Part shown: in pieces, positions 21,780 through 33,358 of the stretch
Numbering within the stretch: position 1 is the first letter of the stretch
Layout of the letters: every line of letters starts with the position of its first letter
Assembly: GCF_002099425.1 (NCBI RefSeq)
Contig: NW_018344015.1
Span: 6,672,001 to 6,736,000 of the forward strand
Reading direction: 5' to 3'
DNA: 64,000 nucleotides
Source of the DNA: Phascolarctos cinereus
Lineage: Eukaryota; Chordata; Mammalia; Diprotodontia; Phascolarctidae
Position numbers and translations under genes: made by a program
Notes under the pieces: generated by a model
The model's database searches: none
What the model saw: the letters and a program-made list of their open reading frames with translations, nothing else
What the model was told of the DNA's origin: nothing

Positions 21780-23159
21780 GGTTTAGAGTAAATCATCTTG
21801 AAGATCAAACTTCTGATTTGCCAAATGATTCACATATAAGAACACAACAAAAAGGAAAAGGACCTGGATGTGATATTTCAAAAGACAATCCTGTAAATAC
21901 CGCCCCCCCCATCAAAGATGAGCAATATTATGTAAATACAAAGAATCCACAGGGAGCCAATGAAGAGAAATCTAAAACTTAACTCACCAAGGCAAATTAT
22001 GGCAAAAGGCTTGAACTAGAGTGGCAAAAAAATCCAACCAAACAAACAAAGAAACAAAATCCTTTCACTGTGAAGGAAAATAAAAAGTCATATAAAAAGA
22101 ACCTATTTGGAATAACAATTTTTTCCTAGAAAAAAAACTAGAAAGGAACAACAAAGTTGGAACAGAATATTTGTAAAAAGACATAACTTGGACCCAAAAC
22201 TCAGTTTCTCAGTATGGTTTGCAGGCAAAAGGAAGTTATTAAAAAAAAAACAACAAACCCTAAGTTTTCCATAGCATGAGTAGATTTATCTATGAGGGCC
22301 AATCCTCGATGCAGGTGCAGATGTTTCCTGCCAAATTCCAAGTAATATTGGAGGAGCTGATTCCTGGCCATTCGTGACTGAAGGACTATGTGATATAAAA
22401 TCATTAGAATGTTTTGAAGATGCCACAGGCTCATACTATGTCATGATAAAAAGTCTTCTAAATGGCTGTAGAACCATAATAATTGATGATCAAGGTTTGC
22501 TGAGCTTGAAATGAGTGTGCACAAAAAGGGGTGACACCTCCTCAATTTCTCACTCTATGTTTTACTTTGTAACTAAGAGGAAACAAGACTGCTTAGAGCT
22601 GAACCAAAAGACAGGTGAGGCAGGTATTCTAGACTCTTCTGAGAAAAGAGTCCATAAGCTTCACCTAATCTAGAAAATGAAGCTTCTGACTTGGGATAAT
22701 GGTTTTGTCAAAGTTCTTAAAGTCAGAAACACTAGCTTTGCAAAAAAACCAAACCAAAACAAAACAAATAAAATGTTTTTTCTTTTAATTTAAAGTGCAA
22801 ACACATATAAATGCTTAATGTACTTCTTTAAAGGTACCTATGTTTTTATTATATCCAACTTCCTGTCTAAGTATGCCCTCAGCAAATTCATTTAAGAGGA
22901 AAAAGCACTTTCAAATTATAGTAAGACACAGCAAAGAGACTAGCTATTTTTACATCTTTATGATTATGATTGCCAAAGTACGATTTGGACCATAAGGCCA
23001 ACATTAAAATGAATTGTACATTCACATAGGGAAAATGTCCTTAAGAATGCCGGTAACATGCTTTGAAAATTAAAAATATCATAGTTTATTTTCTTACTAG
23101 TTAATATCAATACATACTAACAATAAAGTTTTCATTTCTGTAATATTTTCCTGAAGACT
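21780..23159. other. Unassigned sequence
   Basis: A 1.4-kb stretch with no recognised family or gene. It includes an eight-C run at 21903-21910 and several A-rich tracts. Confidence 0.45.
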
Positions 23160-23402
23160 AATAATAGCTGGCATTCCTAGTATTTTCTAAGTTTTGCAAG
23201 GCACTTTACATGTGTGATTTCATTTAATTTTCACAATCCTGTGAGGCAGATGCTATTATTATCTTTATTTTACAAATGAGAGAAGTGAAGCTAGGAGAGG
23301 TTCAGCGTCTTGCCTGAGGTCACGCAGAAAGTTTCTGGGGCAAGATTTGAATTCAGGTCTTCCTAATTCTAAGTCCAGCACTCTATCTGGTGTGCCACTT
23401 AA
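23160..23402 (-). mobile_element. MIR/THER1-type CORE-SINE, near full length
   Basis: The reversed order is complete: 'aagttttgcaaggcacttta', 'cacaatcctgtgaggcagat', 'tttattttacaaatgagaga', 'gtcttgcctgaggtcacgca', 'gatttgaattcaggtcttcc', 'tctatctggtgtgccac'. Confidence 0.9.
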
Positions 23403-23919
23403 TTAAGACTAGAAACTAAAATTTGGATTTTTCTTTCTATTTAGCTTGGGACAGCAAAGCAGGACTTGAGTATTTATAGTTCTTCTTTCCAGTTCACAAA
23501 TAACACCATCTTCAGACTTATAATAGCTAGCAAAACCATTTCACAAATGAGGGATATTGTGATGTTACTGCTTTGCTTTAGCCTCTTTCAAAGTATAATT
23601 CATCTTCTCAATGGAAAATTGCTGCAGAGTGCAGAATTTCCTAATCATGAGAGGACTTACTGTCATTGAACTACAATGTGACCACCCCAAACTGACAAAC
23701 AAGAGCTTAAAATGGCATGGAAATAACTTTGTTAGCATAAATATCAAAGCCACTGATGGTAAAGTTCAATATTTCTAAAGGCAATAAGAATAACTGATTA
23801 GTATTCATCCTATTAGCTTGATTATCTCTTTTACATACAGATTGGTAACATTGGCTTCTGCCATAGAGGTAGAGGGTGAGGCTTGGACTCAAGAAAGGCC
23901 TGGGATGAAGTTCCCACCC
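23403..23919. other. Unassigned sequence
   Basis: I see nothing recognisable. Short open frames on both strands have no support. Confidence 0.45.
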
Positions 23920-24965
23920 TGGATTGGTTGGTTTTGTCCTTCGTGCTCATCAAAGAGGACCAAAATGGACACCACTGTGTTGGGGTCAGGGCACAGTGTA
24001 TCCAACTGCGGCTGATCAGTCCAATGTGGCTTGGAAGGCTCTACCATAGGTTGGGCACAAATCGTCCACGTGACTATTTGGAATAGAGAGATCTCTACTT
24101 GTACATCTCACATTTCAATTTGTCCAGCTCACCTTTCTTTTGAGCTACTGAAATTTTGCTCTGCCCATAGAGCACAGCACTTTCTCTGATGAGGGCACGC
24201 CATGCTGGGCTGTCCTGCTCCAGTGTCTCCCATGTCACACAATCAATTCCAAAGTTCTTCAGAGAGACCTTGGAGTGTCCTTGTATCACTTCTTCTGACC
24301 TCCATGTGAGTGCTTGTCTTGTGTGAATTCTCCATAAAATAGTCTTTTAGGCAAACTGCATTTGGCATTTGAACAATGAGGCCAGCCCATCAGATTTGCA
24401 TTGTTTGCATTAGAGTCTGAATGCTTGGCAGTGTGCCTCAGGAAAGAACCTCAGTGTCCTGTATCTTATCTTGCCAGGAGACCTTCAGAATCTTCCTAAG
24501 ACAATTCAAATGGAAGTGATTCAGTTTCCTGGCATGGCACTAGTATACTGTCCAGGTCTCACAGGCATACAACAATGAGGTCAGCACAACAACTCTGTAG
24601 ACCTTCAGTTTGGTAGGCAGTCTAATACCTCTTCACACCCACACTTTCCTTTGGAGCCTCCCAAACACTGAGCTAGCTCTGGCAATGAATGTGTTAACCT
24701 CATCATCTACACATGTATCCCTGGAAAGTTAAGTGAACTTATCCACAGCAATCAAAATTTCTCTTTCTGCTGTAACAGATGGTTCTACGTATGGAAGGTG
24801 TGGTGCTGGCTGGTGGAGAACATGTGTTTTCTTGGTGTTAATTGTTAGGCCAAAATTAGCACAAGTAGCAGAGAATCAATCTATACTTTGCTGCATCTTA
24901 GCCTCAGAGGCTACAATGAGCGCATAATCATCTTTGAACAAAAAGTCCAACACCAACCCTCCCTC
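23920..24965 (-). mobile_element. RTE-like LINE, reverse transcriptase C-terminal region and 3' end
   Basis: The minus strand encodes, with interruptions, the C-terminal part of a non-LTR reverse transcriptase: CALIVASEAKMQQSIDWF, then TINTKKTHVLHQPAPH, then VVLTSLLYACETWTVY (24546-24617 region), [20 protein letters not shown] and SLKNFGIDCVTWETLEQD. It ends with the 3' sequence that on the plus strand reads 'gttttgtccttcgtgctcatcaaagaggac' (23930-23960). The catalytic YADD-type motif and the endonuclease are upstream and missing. The clade is RTE-like by style of the C-terminus, but I cannot separate RTE from related clades without a search. It is 5' truncated and contains stops. Confidence 0.8.
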
Positions 24966-24969
24966 CACT

Positions 24970-25092
24970 TAGTGTGAAGCAAGTGCCCTTTCCTCTCTGA
25001 ACCTCAGTTTCCTCATCTGTAAGTTGAAGATAATATTTTCACTAACCTACCGCACAGGACTGTTGCAACAAAAGTGCTTTGTAAACCTTACA
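24970..25092 (+). mobile_element. MIR SINE fragment
   Basis: 'ctctgaacctcagtttcctc', 'atctgtaagttgaagataat' and 'gcacaggactgttgcaacaa' lead to 'gtgctttgtaaacctta'. This is the CORE and 3' half only. Confidence 0.8.
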
Positions 25093-25280
25093 CTCATAAA
25101 AATCTGAATTTTTCTTGTTACCAGTCATGCCTTTTCCTCTACCAGACTGTGTCAGCCAGTAAAGCAGCTTTCTTAAAACATTTTGAAAAAATACATGAAA
25201 ATCTGGCAAAAATATACATATATTTTTTTGCATGGATACTCCAGCTCTTTCCAAGCAAGCCTTCCTAATGTTATCATTGA

Positions 25281-25475
25281 GGTCATAGGATTTAAAACTG
25301 GAAGGGATATCTGAGGTCATCTAGTCTGTCCTCATCTTACATATGAATAAAATGGATTCAGGGAGCTTAATAATATTCCCAATATCACACATGCAGTAAG
25401 GATCATAGCCCATATGCAAACACAGAACTTCTAACTCCAAATCCAAAGGTCTTGACACTATACCATGCACATACC
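25281..25475 (-). mobile_element. MIR SINE
   Basis: 'aaaactggaagggatatctgaggtcatctagt', 'catcttacatatgaataaaa', 'atatcacacatgcagtaagg' and 'acttctaactccaaatccaa' follow the reversed MIR layout. Confidence 0.75.
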
Positions 25476-25694
25476 ATTCAGAGGGACTTGATTAGCAGAG
25501 GAAGTAACATTCACTAATCTACTCTCTCTCACAAGAAGGGGCATATGAAAAACACGAGAGAAACAAATGATAAACCCAGGGCTGTGAAGGACCAGGGTCA
25601 ATTTGAGCACAAAGTGAGGAAACTAATGGTAACATATAATCATGCTAATTAGCTTCAGTCATAGGAGCAGTGACCATGATCATAAAACTTACAA

Positions 25695-26160
25695 ATCACA
25701 AAATATTTGAATGGGAAGAGACCTCAGACACTATCTCATTCAAACAATATTTGAACAGGAATTATTTCTACAAGGGGTCATCTACCCCATAACCTCCAAG
25801 GTATACCACTACAGAAAAGTTGTTAACTATTAGAAAGTTTCTCCTTGCAACAAACCTAAATCTTTTTCTCTGCAACTCCTAGGCACCGTGCCTTCTTCTG
25901 TCCTCTGGGGCCAAATAGATACTGTCCAATCCCTCTCCCACATGACAGCCCTTCAAATATTCCTCCCCTAAATCTCTTAGATCCCCAATTGCTCCTGCTA
26001 ATCATACAGTACATTCTCATCATCATTTGTCCTCCTTTGGACAAACTCACACTGATCAATGCCCTCACTAAAACATGGTGCTCAGAACTGAGCATAATAT
26101 TAAGAGGGCAACTGAGTTTTACCTAGCCTAATACTAGTTTATGCAATGAGTCCTGGGGAG
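25695..26160 (-). mobile_element. CR1/L3-like LINE, 3' region
   Basis: The plus strand gives the reverse complement of the CR1 3' region: 'tgggaagagacctcagacac', 'gttaactattagaaagtttc', 'tcctctggggccaaatagat', 'cccacatgacagcccttcaa', 'ggtgctcagaactgagcata'. It is old, with internal deletions. Confidence 0.8.
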
Positions 26161-27228
26161 GGTTAATTAGCTTCTATTTGACCCTATCTCCATAAGTATA
26201 TCAAAGGAGGACAAATATTACAGAGGAGCTGAGGATCCAGTGACTTTTGAAAATAGTGTGGGAAAACCCAAATTTGAAATGAATCAGGGAAATCAATGGG
26301 AATCGATGTAGCTATCCAGATGCTCATTAAGACATATGAGCAGCTATTAAAACAAAGAAAGTCTAATTTTTTCAAATTATTCCCAATAAAAGATAACATG
26401 CCAATTGGTGGACTGACTGTGCATCTTATTCTGAATCTCTTTTGAAGGCCTTCACACTTCTGTGAATCTGTGTTAAAACCTATCCTTCTGGGCCCTTGAA
26501 CAAAAGCAGCACTTAGAACAGATATGAGAATGAGGCAGTTTATGTTAGTCAACAAGCATTTATCAATAAATAATTCTGTATTAATTTTAATGCTTTGGTA
26601 CTAATTAATAAACATTTGTTGATTGGGTTATGATCGCAAAATCTATGTTGCCTACAAAGTGGAAGGAGTTACTAAAAAAAAAAGCCAAAGTATTAAGGCA
26701 GAAGTTATCATTATAGATCTGTCTAGCATTTGAATTTGAATAAAATTTTCCCCACTACAGAACAACCTCTTTTTCCTAGGTATTCACAAAATGGTATTAT
26801 GGAGCTAGGGTGAGGAAGAGAAGGAAGGCTCAGTAATTCATGTCTATTCTTTCTAGAATAATATTATACTTGCAACATTTCCTATAAAATAATATACTTC
26901 CAGCAATTTTATCAGTAGAATTACCAGTACCAAATCTATCCTAAGGTTATCATTTCTACAGATTCCCTGAGCCTTTGGAGAAATGCAGAAATAATCTACT
27001 CAGCTAGCTTCAAGGGCAAACTTTAAGCTATACTCTTGAATTGAACATTCTTAATGGTATAGTTCCAAATGCTGAGTGGTAGCTACATACATAGCAAGTA
27101 GCTGTGCAGGAAATTACCAACTAAAATGCTACATGACACTGAAAACTGTGGGCATAATTATTGGATTTGCATTTTTAAGAATGATAAATTTTTTAATTGC
27201 CTCATAAAGTTGCCATTAGCTACTATTT
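26161..27228. other. Unassigned sequence
   Basis: No confident family. A phrase like an L2 end (aataaacatttgttgattgg near 26607) is too short to call alone. Confidence 0.45.
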
Positions 27229-27512
27229 TGGGGGCAGTTAGATGGCGCTATGGATAAAGTCTGGGTATGAATAGTGCTGGGCCTAGAGTTCAGGAAGACC
27301 TGAGGTCAAATGCAGCCTGAGGCACTTACTAGCCTGTGATCCTGGGTAAGTCATTTCACCTCTGATGGCCTCAGTTTCCTCAATTGTAAAAGGGGGATAA
27401 TAATAGCACCTACCTCCAGGAGTTGTTGTAAAGATCTAACAAGATAATAATTGTGATGCACTTAGCATAGTGCTTGGTCCATAGTAGGCACTATATAAAC
27501 ATTTATTTCTTT
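27229..27512 (+). mobile_element. MIR/THER1-type CORE-SINE, full length
   Basis: It runs from gggggcagttagatggcgct through 'gttcaggaagacctgaggtc', 'ggcctcagtttcctcaattg' and 'ggataataatagcacctacc' to 'catagtaggcactatataaa'. An insertion of about 15 bases lies in the head (gtctgggtatgaata). Confidence 0.9.
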
Positions 27513-27634
27513 ACCTTCCCTTATTTTAAGAAAAGGAACACTGCAAAATGCCTTAAAAAGTTCTTATATAACTTTTTATTTTATATTGACTCATTTTGCA
27601 AATTTGCAAAATTAATATCTAATAATAACTGCTC

Positions 27635-27848
27635 GACAAATTTTATCTCATTTTATCCTCACAACAACCCTGTGAAATAGGCGCTTTTATTATCCTCATT
27701 TTACAGATGAGGAAAATGAGGCAGACAAGAGGTGAAATGATTTACCCTGGGTCACACAGCTGGTGAGTATCTCAGGCTGGATTTGAAATTAGGTCTTCCC
27801 GACTCCAAATCCAGCACTTTATCCATTATACCTCCTAGATACCTAACT
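27635..27848 (-). mobile_element. MIR/THER1-type CORE-SINE
   Basis: The reversed order runs 'tatctcattttatcctcaca', 'cctcattttacagatgagga', 'ccctgggtcacacagctggt', 'aggtcttcccgactccaaat', 'cctcctagatacc'. It converges on the preceding plus-strand SINE, 120 bases away. Confidence 0.9.
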
Positions 27849-27903
27849 GCCAATATTCACTTTCTGGAAGTATGCTTTAGGAAGGACTCATTTGCTACAT
27901 GTG

Positions 27904-27905
27904 AC

Positions 27906-27939
<34 letters not shown>

Positions 27940-27986
27940 ATATATATATACATATTTTATATATATATATACATATATATATATAC
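27904..27986. repeat. (TA)n/(TATG)n microsatellite
   Basis: Alternating TA runs are interrupted by TATGTATGTG and a tttta. The tract is largely self-complementary. Open frames of Ile-Tyr repeats are artefacts. Confidence 0.95.
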
Positions 27987-28027
27987 AAGGCATATCACAC
28001 TGTAATACTCTTTTATTTTGACCCATT

Positions 28028-28195
28028 AATATATTGAGAATCAAAGAACTTAGGTGCAGATCCTAGCACTGTAACTTATTACCTGTGTAATATTGGGCAA
28101 GCCACTTAACCTCTCTAGGTCTCAGTTTCCTTATCTATAAAACAAGGGGGTTGGAATAGATGACTTCTAAGGTTCCTTCCAGTTCTAATGCTAAT
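28028..28195 (+). mobile_element. MIR/THER1-type SINE
   Basis: 'gcacttaacctctctaggtctcagtttcctt'-type blocks occur, followed by 'gggggttggaatagatgact' and 'tctaaggttccttccagttc', a 3' module often seen at the end of THER1-like copies. Confidence 0.8.
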
Positions 28196-28196
28196 G

Positions 28197-28424
28197 ATAG
28201 CTAACATTTAAGTTTACATAGCACTTTACATAGGCTAACTCATTTTGTCCTCAAAAAAACCCCTGGGAGGTAAGTGCTATTATTATCACCCCCATTTTAC
28301 AGATGAGTAAATTGAGACTAGAGGAGGTTAAGTAACTTGCCCAGGATCACACAGGTGGTGTGAGAAGGATTAGAACACAGTTCTTCTTGACTCTTACTCT
28401 ATCTACTGTGTCACCTAGCTGACT
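28197..28424 (-). mobile_element. MIR/THER1-type CORE-SINE
   Basis: The reversed layout has 'cccattttacagatgagtaa', 'taacttgcccaggatcacac' and 'gtgtcacctagctgac' at the right (head) end. It is tail-to-tail with the preceding copy. Confidence 0.9.
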
Positions 28425-29149
28425 CTTTCTGAGCAGAAATCGTGTGGTCAAAGGTCATATCAGATTCATACTTAGAAAGTAGCGCTGCTGAATTATAAAC
28501 CATCCACCTGAATAACCTGACTATATGCACTAGAAAGGTAATGTTGTCTATGGCAAAAGAGGGTGAATTGTAACCACTATTCTCCCGCCAGAGTCTACAA
28601 AATAGTAAGTAACGTAGAATCTCCTAAAGATAAGACATACCACATATCTATCAAGTGAAGGAGATGAAGAAGAGGAGAGAAGGAAAGGGTTTTCCTTTCC
28701 TAGAGTTACCGTTAGCATTTTTTGAAACCCAAATGAAAGAAGGATCCCTCGAAGCTGTAGACTAATAATGAATTATAAATTGTATTGTTATCACAAAGGT
28801 AAAATCTTGTATTTCAAGAAAAATCCTTATTCTGTAAAGTGAAAAGAAAATTCTACCAACTTTAGCTATATTTTCCTGATTACAAAGGATGAATTGATCT
28901 CACAACAAAGTAACACATTTTATTTTCACTTCATTTGATAATAATAATTTTTTAGAAAATCAACCCTAGAGAAATTGAATTGTCTATATGAAACATAAAT
29001 CAATATATTAACACCTCATTTTTTCTTTCAAATACAAAAATGTGACATCAATTCCTATCATAATGGTGAGGAACTTGAGTTTTCAAAAGATGCTAATATC
29101 CTTGTCATGTACTTTTCTGTAATCTTTATTAACATTCAAGTAGACAGCA
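28425..29149. other. Unassigned sequence
   Basis: AT-rich and featureless apart from short purine runs. Confidence 0.5.
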
Positions 29150-29250
29150 GCTTAAATCAACAAATACATATAAAGCATGTGTTAAGCATTTGCCATGTGG
29201 AGTGTACCATTGTACAAGGATAATGAAGGCTATAGAAGGGATTCCTGCAA
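29150..29250 (-). mobile_element. L2 LINE, 3' end (weak)
   Basis: 'atcaacaaatacatataaag', 'gttaagcatttgccatgtgg' and 'tacaaggataatgaaggc' resemble a reversed L2 terminus, but the match is loose. Confidence 0.45.
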
Positions 29251-29292
29251 GGTGTGTGTGGGTGGGGGGGAGGTTTGAGAGTATTCGACTAT

Positions 29293-29590
29293 CACAAAAT
29301 CATAGAGTTGGAAGACACCCCACCTGTCAAAGTCAGCTAAGAATCCCCTTTAAAGCATACCTAACAAATGATCATCCAGCCTTCGTTTGAAGACCTCCAG
29401 TGAGGAAGCCCTCCTACCCTCTGAGGCAGCCCATTTGGGGATAATTTTAATTATTAGGAAGTTTTGATTTATATCCAATGAAATCTCCCCTTTCACACCT
29501 CCTACCCTTGCTCTTGGTTCTGCTCTCTGGGGTTAAGCAGAGCAAATCTAATCTCTTCCGAATAGCCACTCTCCTGGTTCCATCATTCTT
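29293..29590 (-). mobile_element. CR1/L3-like LINE, 3' end
   Basis: 'aaatcatagagttggaagac', 'caaatgatcatccagccttc', 'gtttgaagacctccagtgag', 'attattaggaagttttgatt' and 'tctgctctctggggttaagc' match the reversed CR1 3' UTR in order, starting with the terminal cacaaaatcatagag (reverse of the ctctgtgattct type end). Confidence 0.85.
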
Positions 29591-30084
29591 CTTCAGAAAT
29601 GAGAATCCAAGATTTGGTTCATGAGCTCCCCCTACTGGTAATGCTACTGGTAGTGGTTGTGCTTCTATCCCTTCTCTAGTTCTGGGCTCCTTCAGCCCAC
29701 AAGTTTCCATTTGACCCCTGATTGCTATCTCTGGAAATCACCAATGAAGCTCTTCATTTTTAAAGGATTCCTACTGCTAAGTACTGGAGGAAAGCATATG
29801 CAGACTTAAGTAACAATGTGGAAAAAATACAAAATTATAAAAAATTTTTAACAGCTAACATAGGCCTTCCAGACAATTATCCCTGAGACTAAGCCCTATT
29901 CTTTTTTAGTTCTTCTTCTTCTTCCCTGACTGATTCCACTCTGGATGTTATGTAGAATAAATTAATTTTAATCCTATTTGAATTTAGTGCTATTCACAAA
30001 GCTCTGAATTTCATCATCCAAGATAGATTGCATATGGCGAGACAGCTGTGCTTAATATACACTTATTGGCAACAACAAAAAATA
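29591..30084. other. Unassigned sequence
   Basis: No repeat or gene recognised. There is a small inverted phrase around ctactggtaatgctactggtag, and nothing else. Confidence 0.45.
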
Positions 30085-30385
30085 ATCCAAACTGAATGCC
30101 ATAAAGCTGTAACGACCAAGTTTGGCCCCAAAGAGAAAGATATGAGAAGACACCTCAACCCTCACACACTCATTTGCAGAGGTGGGAGACTATGGATACA
30201 AAGCAGTGTATATAACATCAGACTTGTTTTATGTGTTGGTTAATTTTGCCTAATGTGTTTTTCTTGTTCTTTTTACAAAATCTTTGTCATAAGGGATAGT
30301 TAGGAGGGGGTAGAAGAAAGGATACAGTGAGGAACATAGGGAAGAGAAGGAAGGAAAAAAGAAGAAAGGAGGGAAGGTGCAAATA
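30085..30385 (+). mobile_element. L1 3' UTR fragment
   Basis: 'accaagtttggccccaaaga', 'gatatgagaagacacctcaa', 'cagaggtgggagactatgga', 'tgtgttggttaattttgcc' and 'cataagggatag' match the 3' UTR of the L1 type at 6600-7575, followed by a purine-rich gaaggaagg tract. No ORF2 is attached. Confidence 0.75.
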
Positions 30386-30594
30386 CAAATTTAAAAGCAA
30401 AGGAACTTATACTCTAATGGGAGTACCAACTTAAATAAAAGTGATGGCCAAGGAAAAGTGCAGAACTGGTCATCATTTATGGTTCCAGAACTGGAAGGAA
30501 AGAGAGGAAAGAGGTATAGATGAGGCAATTGGTGGGGAGGTAGTGGAGGAAAAAGCCAGAGAGGAGAGAGTGCAGCACCTCATCATCTAGGCAT

Positions 30595-31235
30595 CTTTCT
30601 AGATTATTGCAATAGCCTGCTGGGGGGGTCTGTCTGCCTCAAATCTTTTCCATCCTCCATTCAGTTACCAAAATGATTTTCCTGAAGGACAAATCTGATT
30701 GTGTCACCCCCTACTCAGCAAATTCCAGTGGCTCCTTATCACCTCCAGGATCAAATACAAAATCTTAGTTAGCAGTCAAAGCTCTTCATAATCTCCCTCC
30801 TACCTTTCCAGTCTACCCGACTCTCCAACATGTGTATTTCGATCCAGTGACACTGGCCTCTTGGCTGTTTCATGAATAAGACACTCCATCTCACCTCCCG
30901 GCATTTTCTCAGGCTGTCCTCCATGCATGGAATGCTCTCCCTCCTTTTCTCTTCCTACAGCCTTTCTTGGCTTCTGCCAAGTCCAAATAAAATTCCATCT
31001 TTGACAGGAAGTCTTTCCCAACCCCTCTTAATTTTGGTACCTTTCATTTTTTAATCATTTCCTATTTTTTTCTGTTTATAGCTTGTTTGTATATATATTT
31101 GTGTGCATATTCTCTCCTCCACTGGATTGTGAGCTCCTTGAAGGCAGTGACCGTTTTTTGCCTCTTTTTGTATCTTCAACACTTAGCACAGTGCCTGGAA
31201 CATAGCAAGTGCTAAATAAATGATTGCCAATGGGA
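30595..31235 (+). mobile_element. L2 LINE, ORF2 end and 3' UTR
   Basis: A longer L2 piece: 'attattgcaatagcctgctgg' (DYCNSLL-type), 'tgattttcctgaaggacaaa', 'caaagctcttcataatctcc', 'gtggctccttatcacctcca', then the 3' UTR blocks 'ggattgtgagctccttgaag' and 'cacttagcacagtgcctgga', ending at 'gctaaataaatgattgcc'. Stops interrupt the frame. Confidence 0.92.
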
Positions 31236-31594
31236 AGACTGAATGAAGTGAAGTATGCCTTAGGCTTTCTTGAAGTGTTAGGTAAATATTTAAGTTAACT
31301 TGGAAGACGACCATTAAGGGTTGTAAAAACTTTGGCCAACTAGATGATTAACCTCTCAGAATTTAGGCTGGCCTTCAAATAATAGGTATATTGTTTACCA
31401 CTAGTTTATATACACAAAGTCTTTCTAGCTTGGTGTTTGGAACCTGCTGGAACTTGTTTTCTGATGGCATAGTGAAGAACCCAGAGTCACTTTCACATGA
31501 CAATGAGGCCATCTGCGTAGGACTTCAGTGGAACTTGAAATATTTTTTTGAAAATAAACTTTAATGAACAACTTTGAAACTCTGATAGACACAA
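31236..31594. other. Unassigned sequence
   Basis: I see nothing recognisable. Confidence 0.45.
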
Positions 31595-31860
31595 ATTTAA
31601 GGACCTTGAATAACACAATGACCGACTATAATTCTTAGGGACCAATGATGAAGAATGCTACCCACCTCCTGAAAGACAGGTGACAGACTATATATGCAGA
31701 ATGAGACATACATTTTTGGACACAGCCAATGTGAGGATTTGTTTTGCTTAATTATTCATAGTTGTTACAAGGGTTTTGTATTTTCTTTTTTCAGTAGCAA
31801 GAGTTAGAAGAGAGAAAAAGAAATGTTTGTTAATTGAAAAAAAAAGGAAAAATGCAAGTT
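31595..31860 (+). mobile_element. L1 3' UTR fragment
   Basis: Homologous to 4469-4760: 'gaccaatgatgaagaatgct', 'acccacctcctgaaagacag', 'gcagaatgagacatacattt', 'ggacacagccaatgtgagga', 'gttacaagggttttgtattt'. It ends in an A-rich tract with no coding part. Confidence 0.7.
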
Positions 31861-32162
31861 TAAAAAAATGGTACGGTACTTTAACTATACAACAATAATA
31901 TAGTTAATTTCCACTAAAAATGAGGAAAGAAAGAACTGATTCCCCATAGTCTGATCCAGATTTACTTAGACATAAAGATAACAAAAGTGCAAATATAGGA
32001 ATGAAAATAATTTTTCATACTAATTTCCACATCTTCATTGTCATACAATTGACTGAAAGATGTAGAGAATATTACAAAAATGTATTTTTGTAGAGAATTA
32101 GATAGAGCAAAATGCAGCCTTAAAGGCTTCTCTCTCACATATATGGTAAGCCCATACAAGAT
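31861..32162. other. Unassigned sequence
   Basis: I see nothing recognisable. Confidence 0.4.
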
Positions 32163-33010
32163 GCTTTAATAAATAGTGATAATGACCCACTGATGCTTAA
32201 TAACAAGTGAGACATCTGTGATATTTATCCTATGACCAAGGAGTCAGTATGCTACTTGGAGAATTAAACTGCATCAGACTTGACATCCTTGCTAAAATAA
32301 AACCAGGAAACAAAAGAAGGGTGCACTTAAATGAAGGAAGGCACTCCCTAAAGAGGCAAATAAAGGAGTTGACCGGGTTGGTTTTACTGTGCATCAATGG
32401 GCAATAAAAAGAAAAACATCATTTCAGAGGACATTTGGCCATCTCACATTGCAGAGCTTATGAAAAGTAGTTGTAAAATGATCACCATGAAAAGAATTAC
32501 AACTTATTCACTGTTGTCTGTTACAGGAAAGGAAGATATAAAGAAATTCTACAAAACTCTATGGGATACTACAAACTGAACTAATACTTACTTTGATACT
32601 CAGTCACTTCAAAGCAAAGGGAGATTTATATGAGAGGGTAAAAATACATATTGAAAGATACAGTTCAGGAATAAGGAATGGTAAAGATCAAAGACCTGTA
32701 GACAATATAGCAACTTCATGCTTGTATATCATGTATATTTCTGTCAAGAAAAAAAATTGGGAGGTACTAGATACAGAGAGCACCAAATAACACCACAGAA
32801 TAAAATAAAATTGATTATAATTTAATGGATAAAAAATGCCTCATTACCAATGGGGGAGTCATTTCTGAATCGTCTATGTTTAGTCATACTCCTAACTTTT
32901 TAGAGTAAAATCAAAATTAATAAAATTAATACCAAAAATTCAAATAAAATTTAATTTTAAAATTAAAATTAAATCAAATTAAAATAAAATTAATAAAAAG
33001 TCACTAGAAT
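32163..33010 (+). mobile_element. RTE-like LINE, endonuclease region
   Basis: Across frames it resembles the APE-type endonuclease of RTE LINEs: LGELNCIRLDILAKIKP near 32250, a GIRNGKDQRPVDNIATSCLYIM region (32670-32735), and IDYNLMDKKCLITN near 32809-32850, matching the usual NEIDYILxxK block. The first 200 bases share phrases with 49630-49840. It has no intact frame and the reverse transcriptase is missing. The right end fades into an AT-rich low-complexity stretch (32900-33000). Confidence 0.75.
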
Positions 33011-33224
33011 GAAAATGATAAAACTATGACAGATAATTAAAATAATTCTAATGAGCTATTTTTAAAAGTTGTAACTACCAAAGAATCAAAATAGCAGATA
33101 ATCCAAAGGGCAATGCAGAAACCCATGGTGGGCATAATAGGCTGCATATATTTAACTTATTATGTGCAAGAATTGGTGTGAGAGATAATACAGCATATAT
33201 ATGTTATAAAAAAGTACCTCAATT

Positions 33225-33358
33225 GTGTGAGTTCCCTCCCCTGTTAGACTGTAAACTCCTTGAGGGCAGGGTCTATTTCATTTTTGTCTTTGTATCCCTG
33301 GCACCTAAGACAGTGCCTGGAACATAATAAGCACTTAATAAATACTTACTGATTGATT
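33225..33358 (+). mobile_element. L2 LINE, 3' end
   Basis: Well preserved: 'tgttagactgtaaactcctt', 'gagggcagggtctatttcat', 'agacagtgcctggaacataa', 'taagcacttaataaatactt', ending in a gattgattga tail. Confidence 0.93.

Noticed and set aside
24733-24927. Plus-strand open frame of 64 codons
   Set aside because: It is the antisense shadow of the RTE-like reverse transcriptase on the minus strand.
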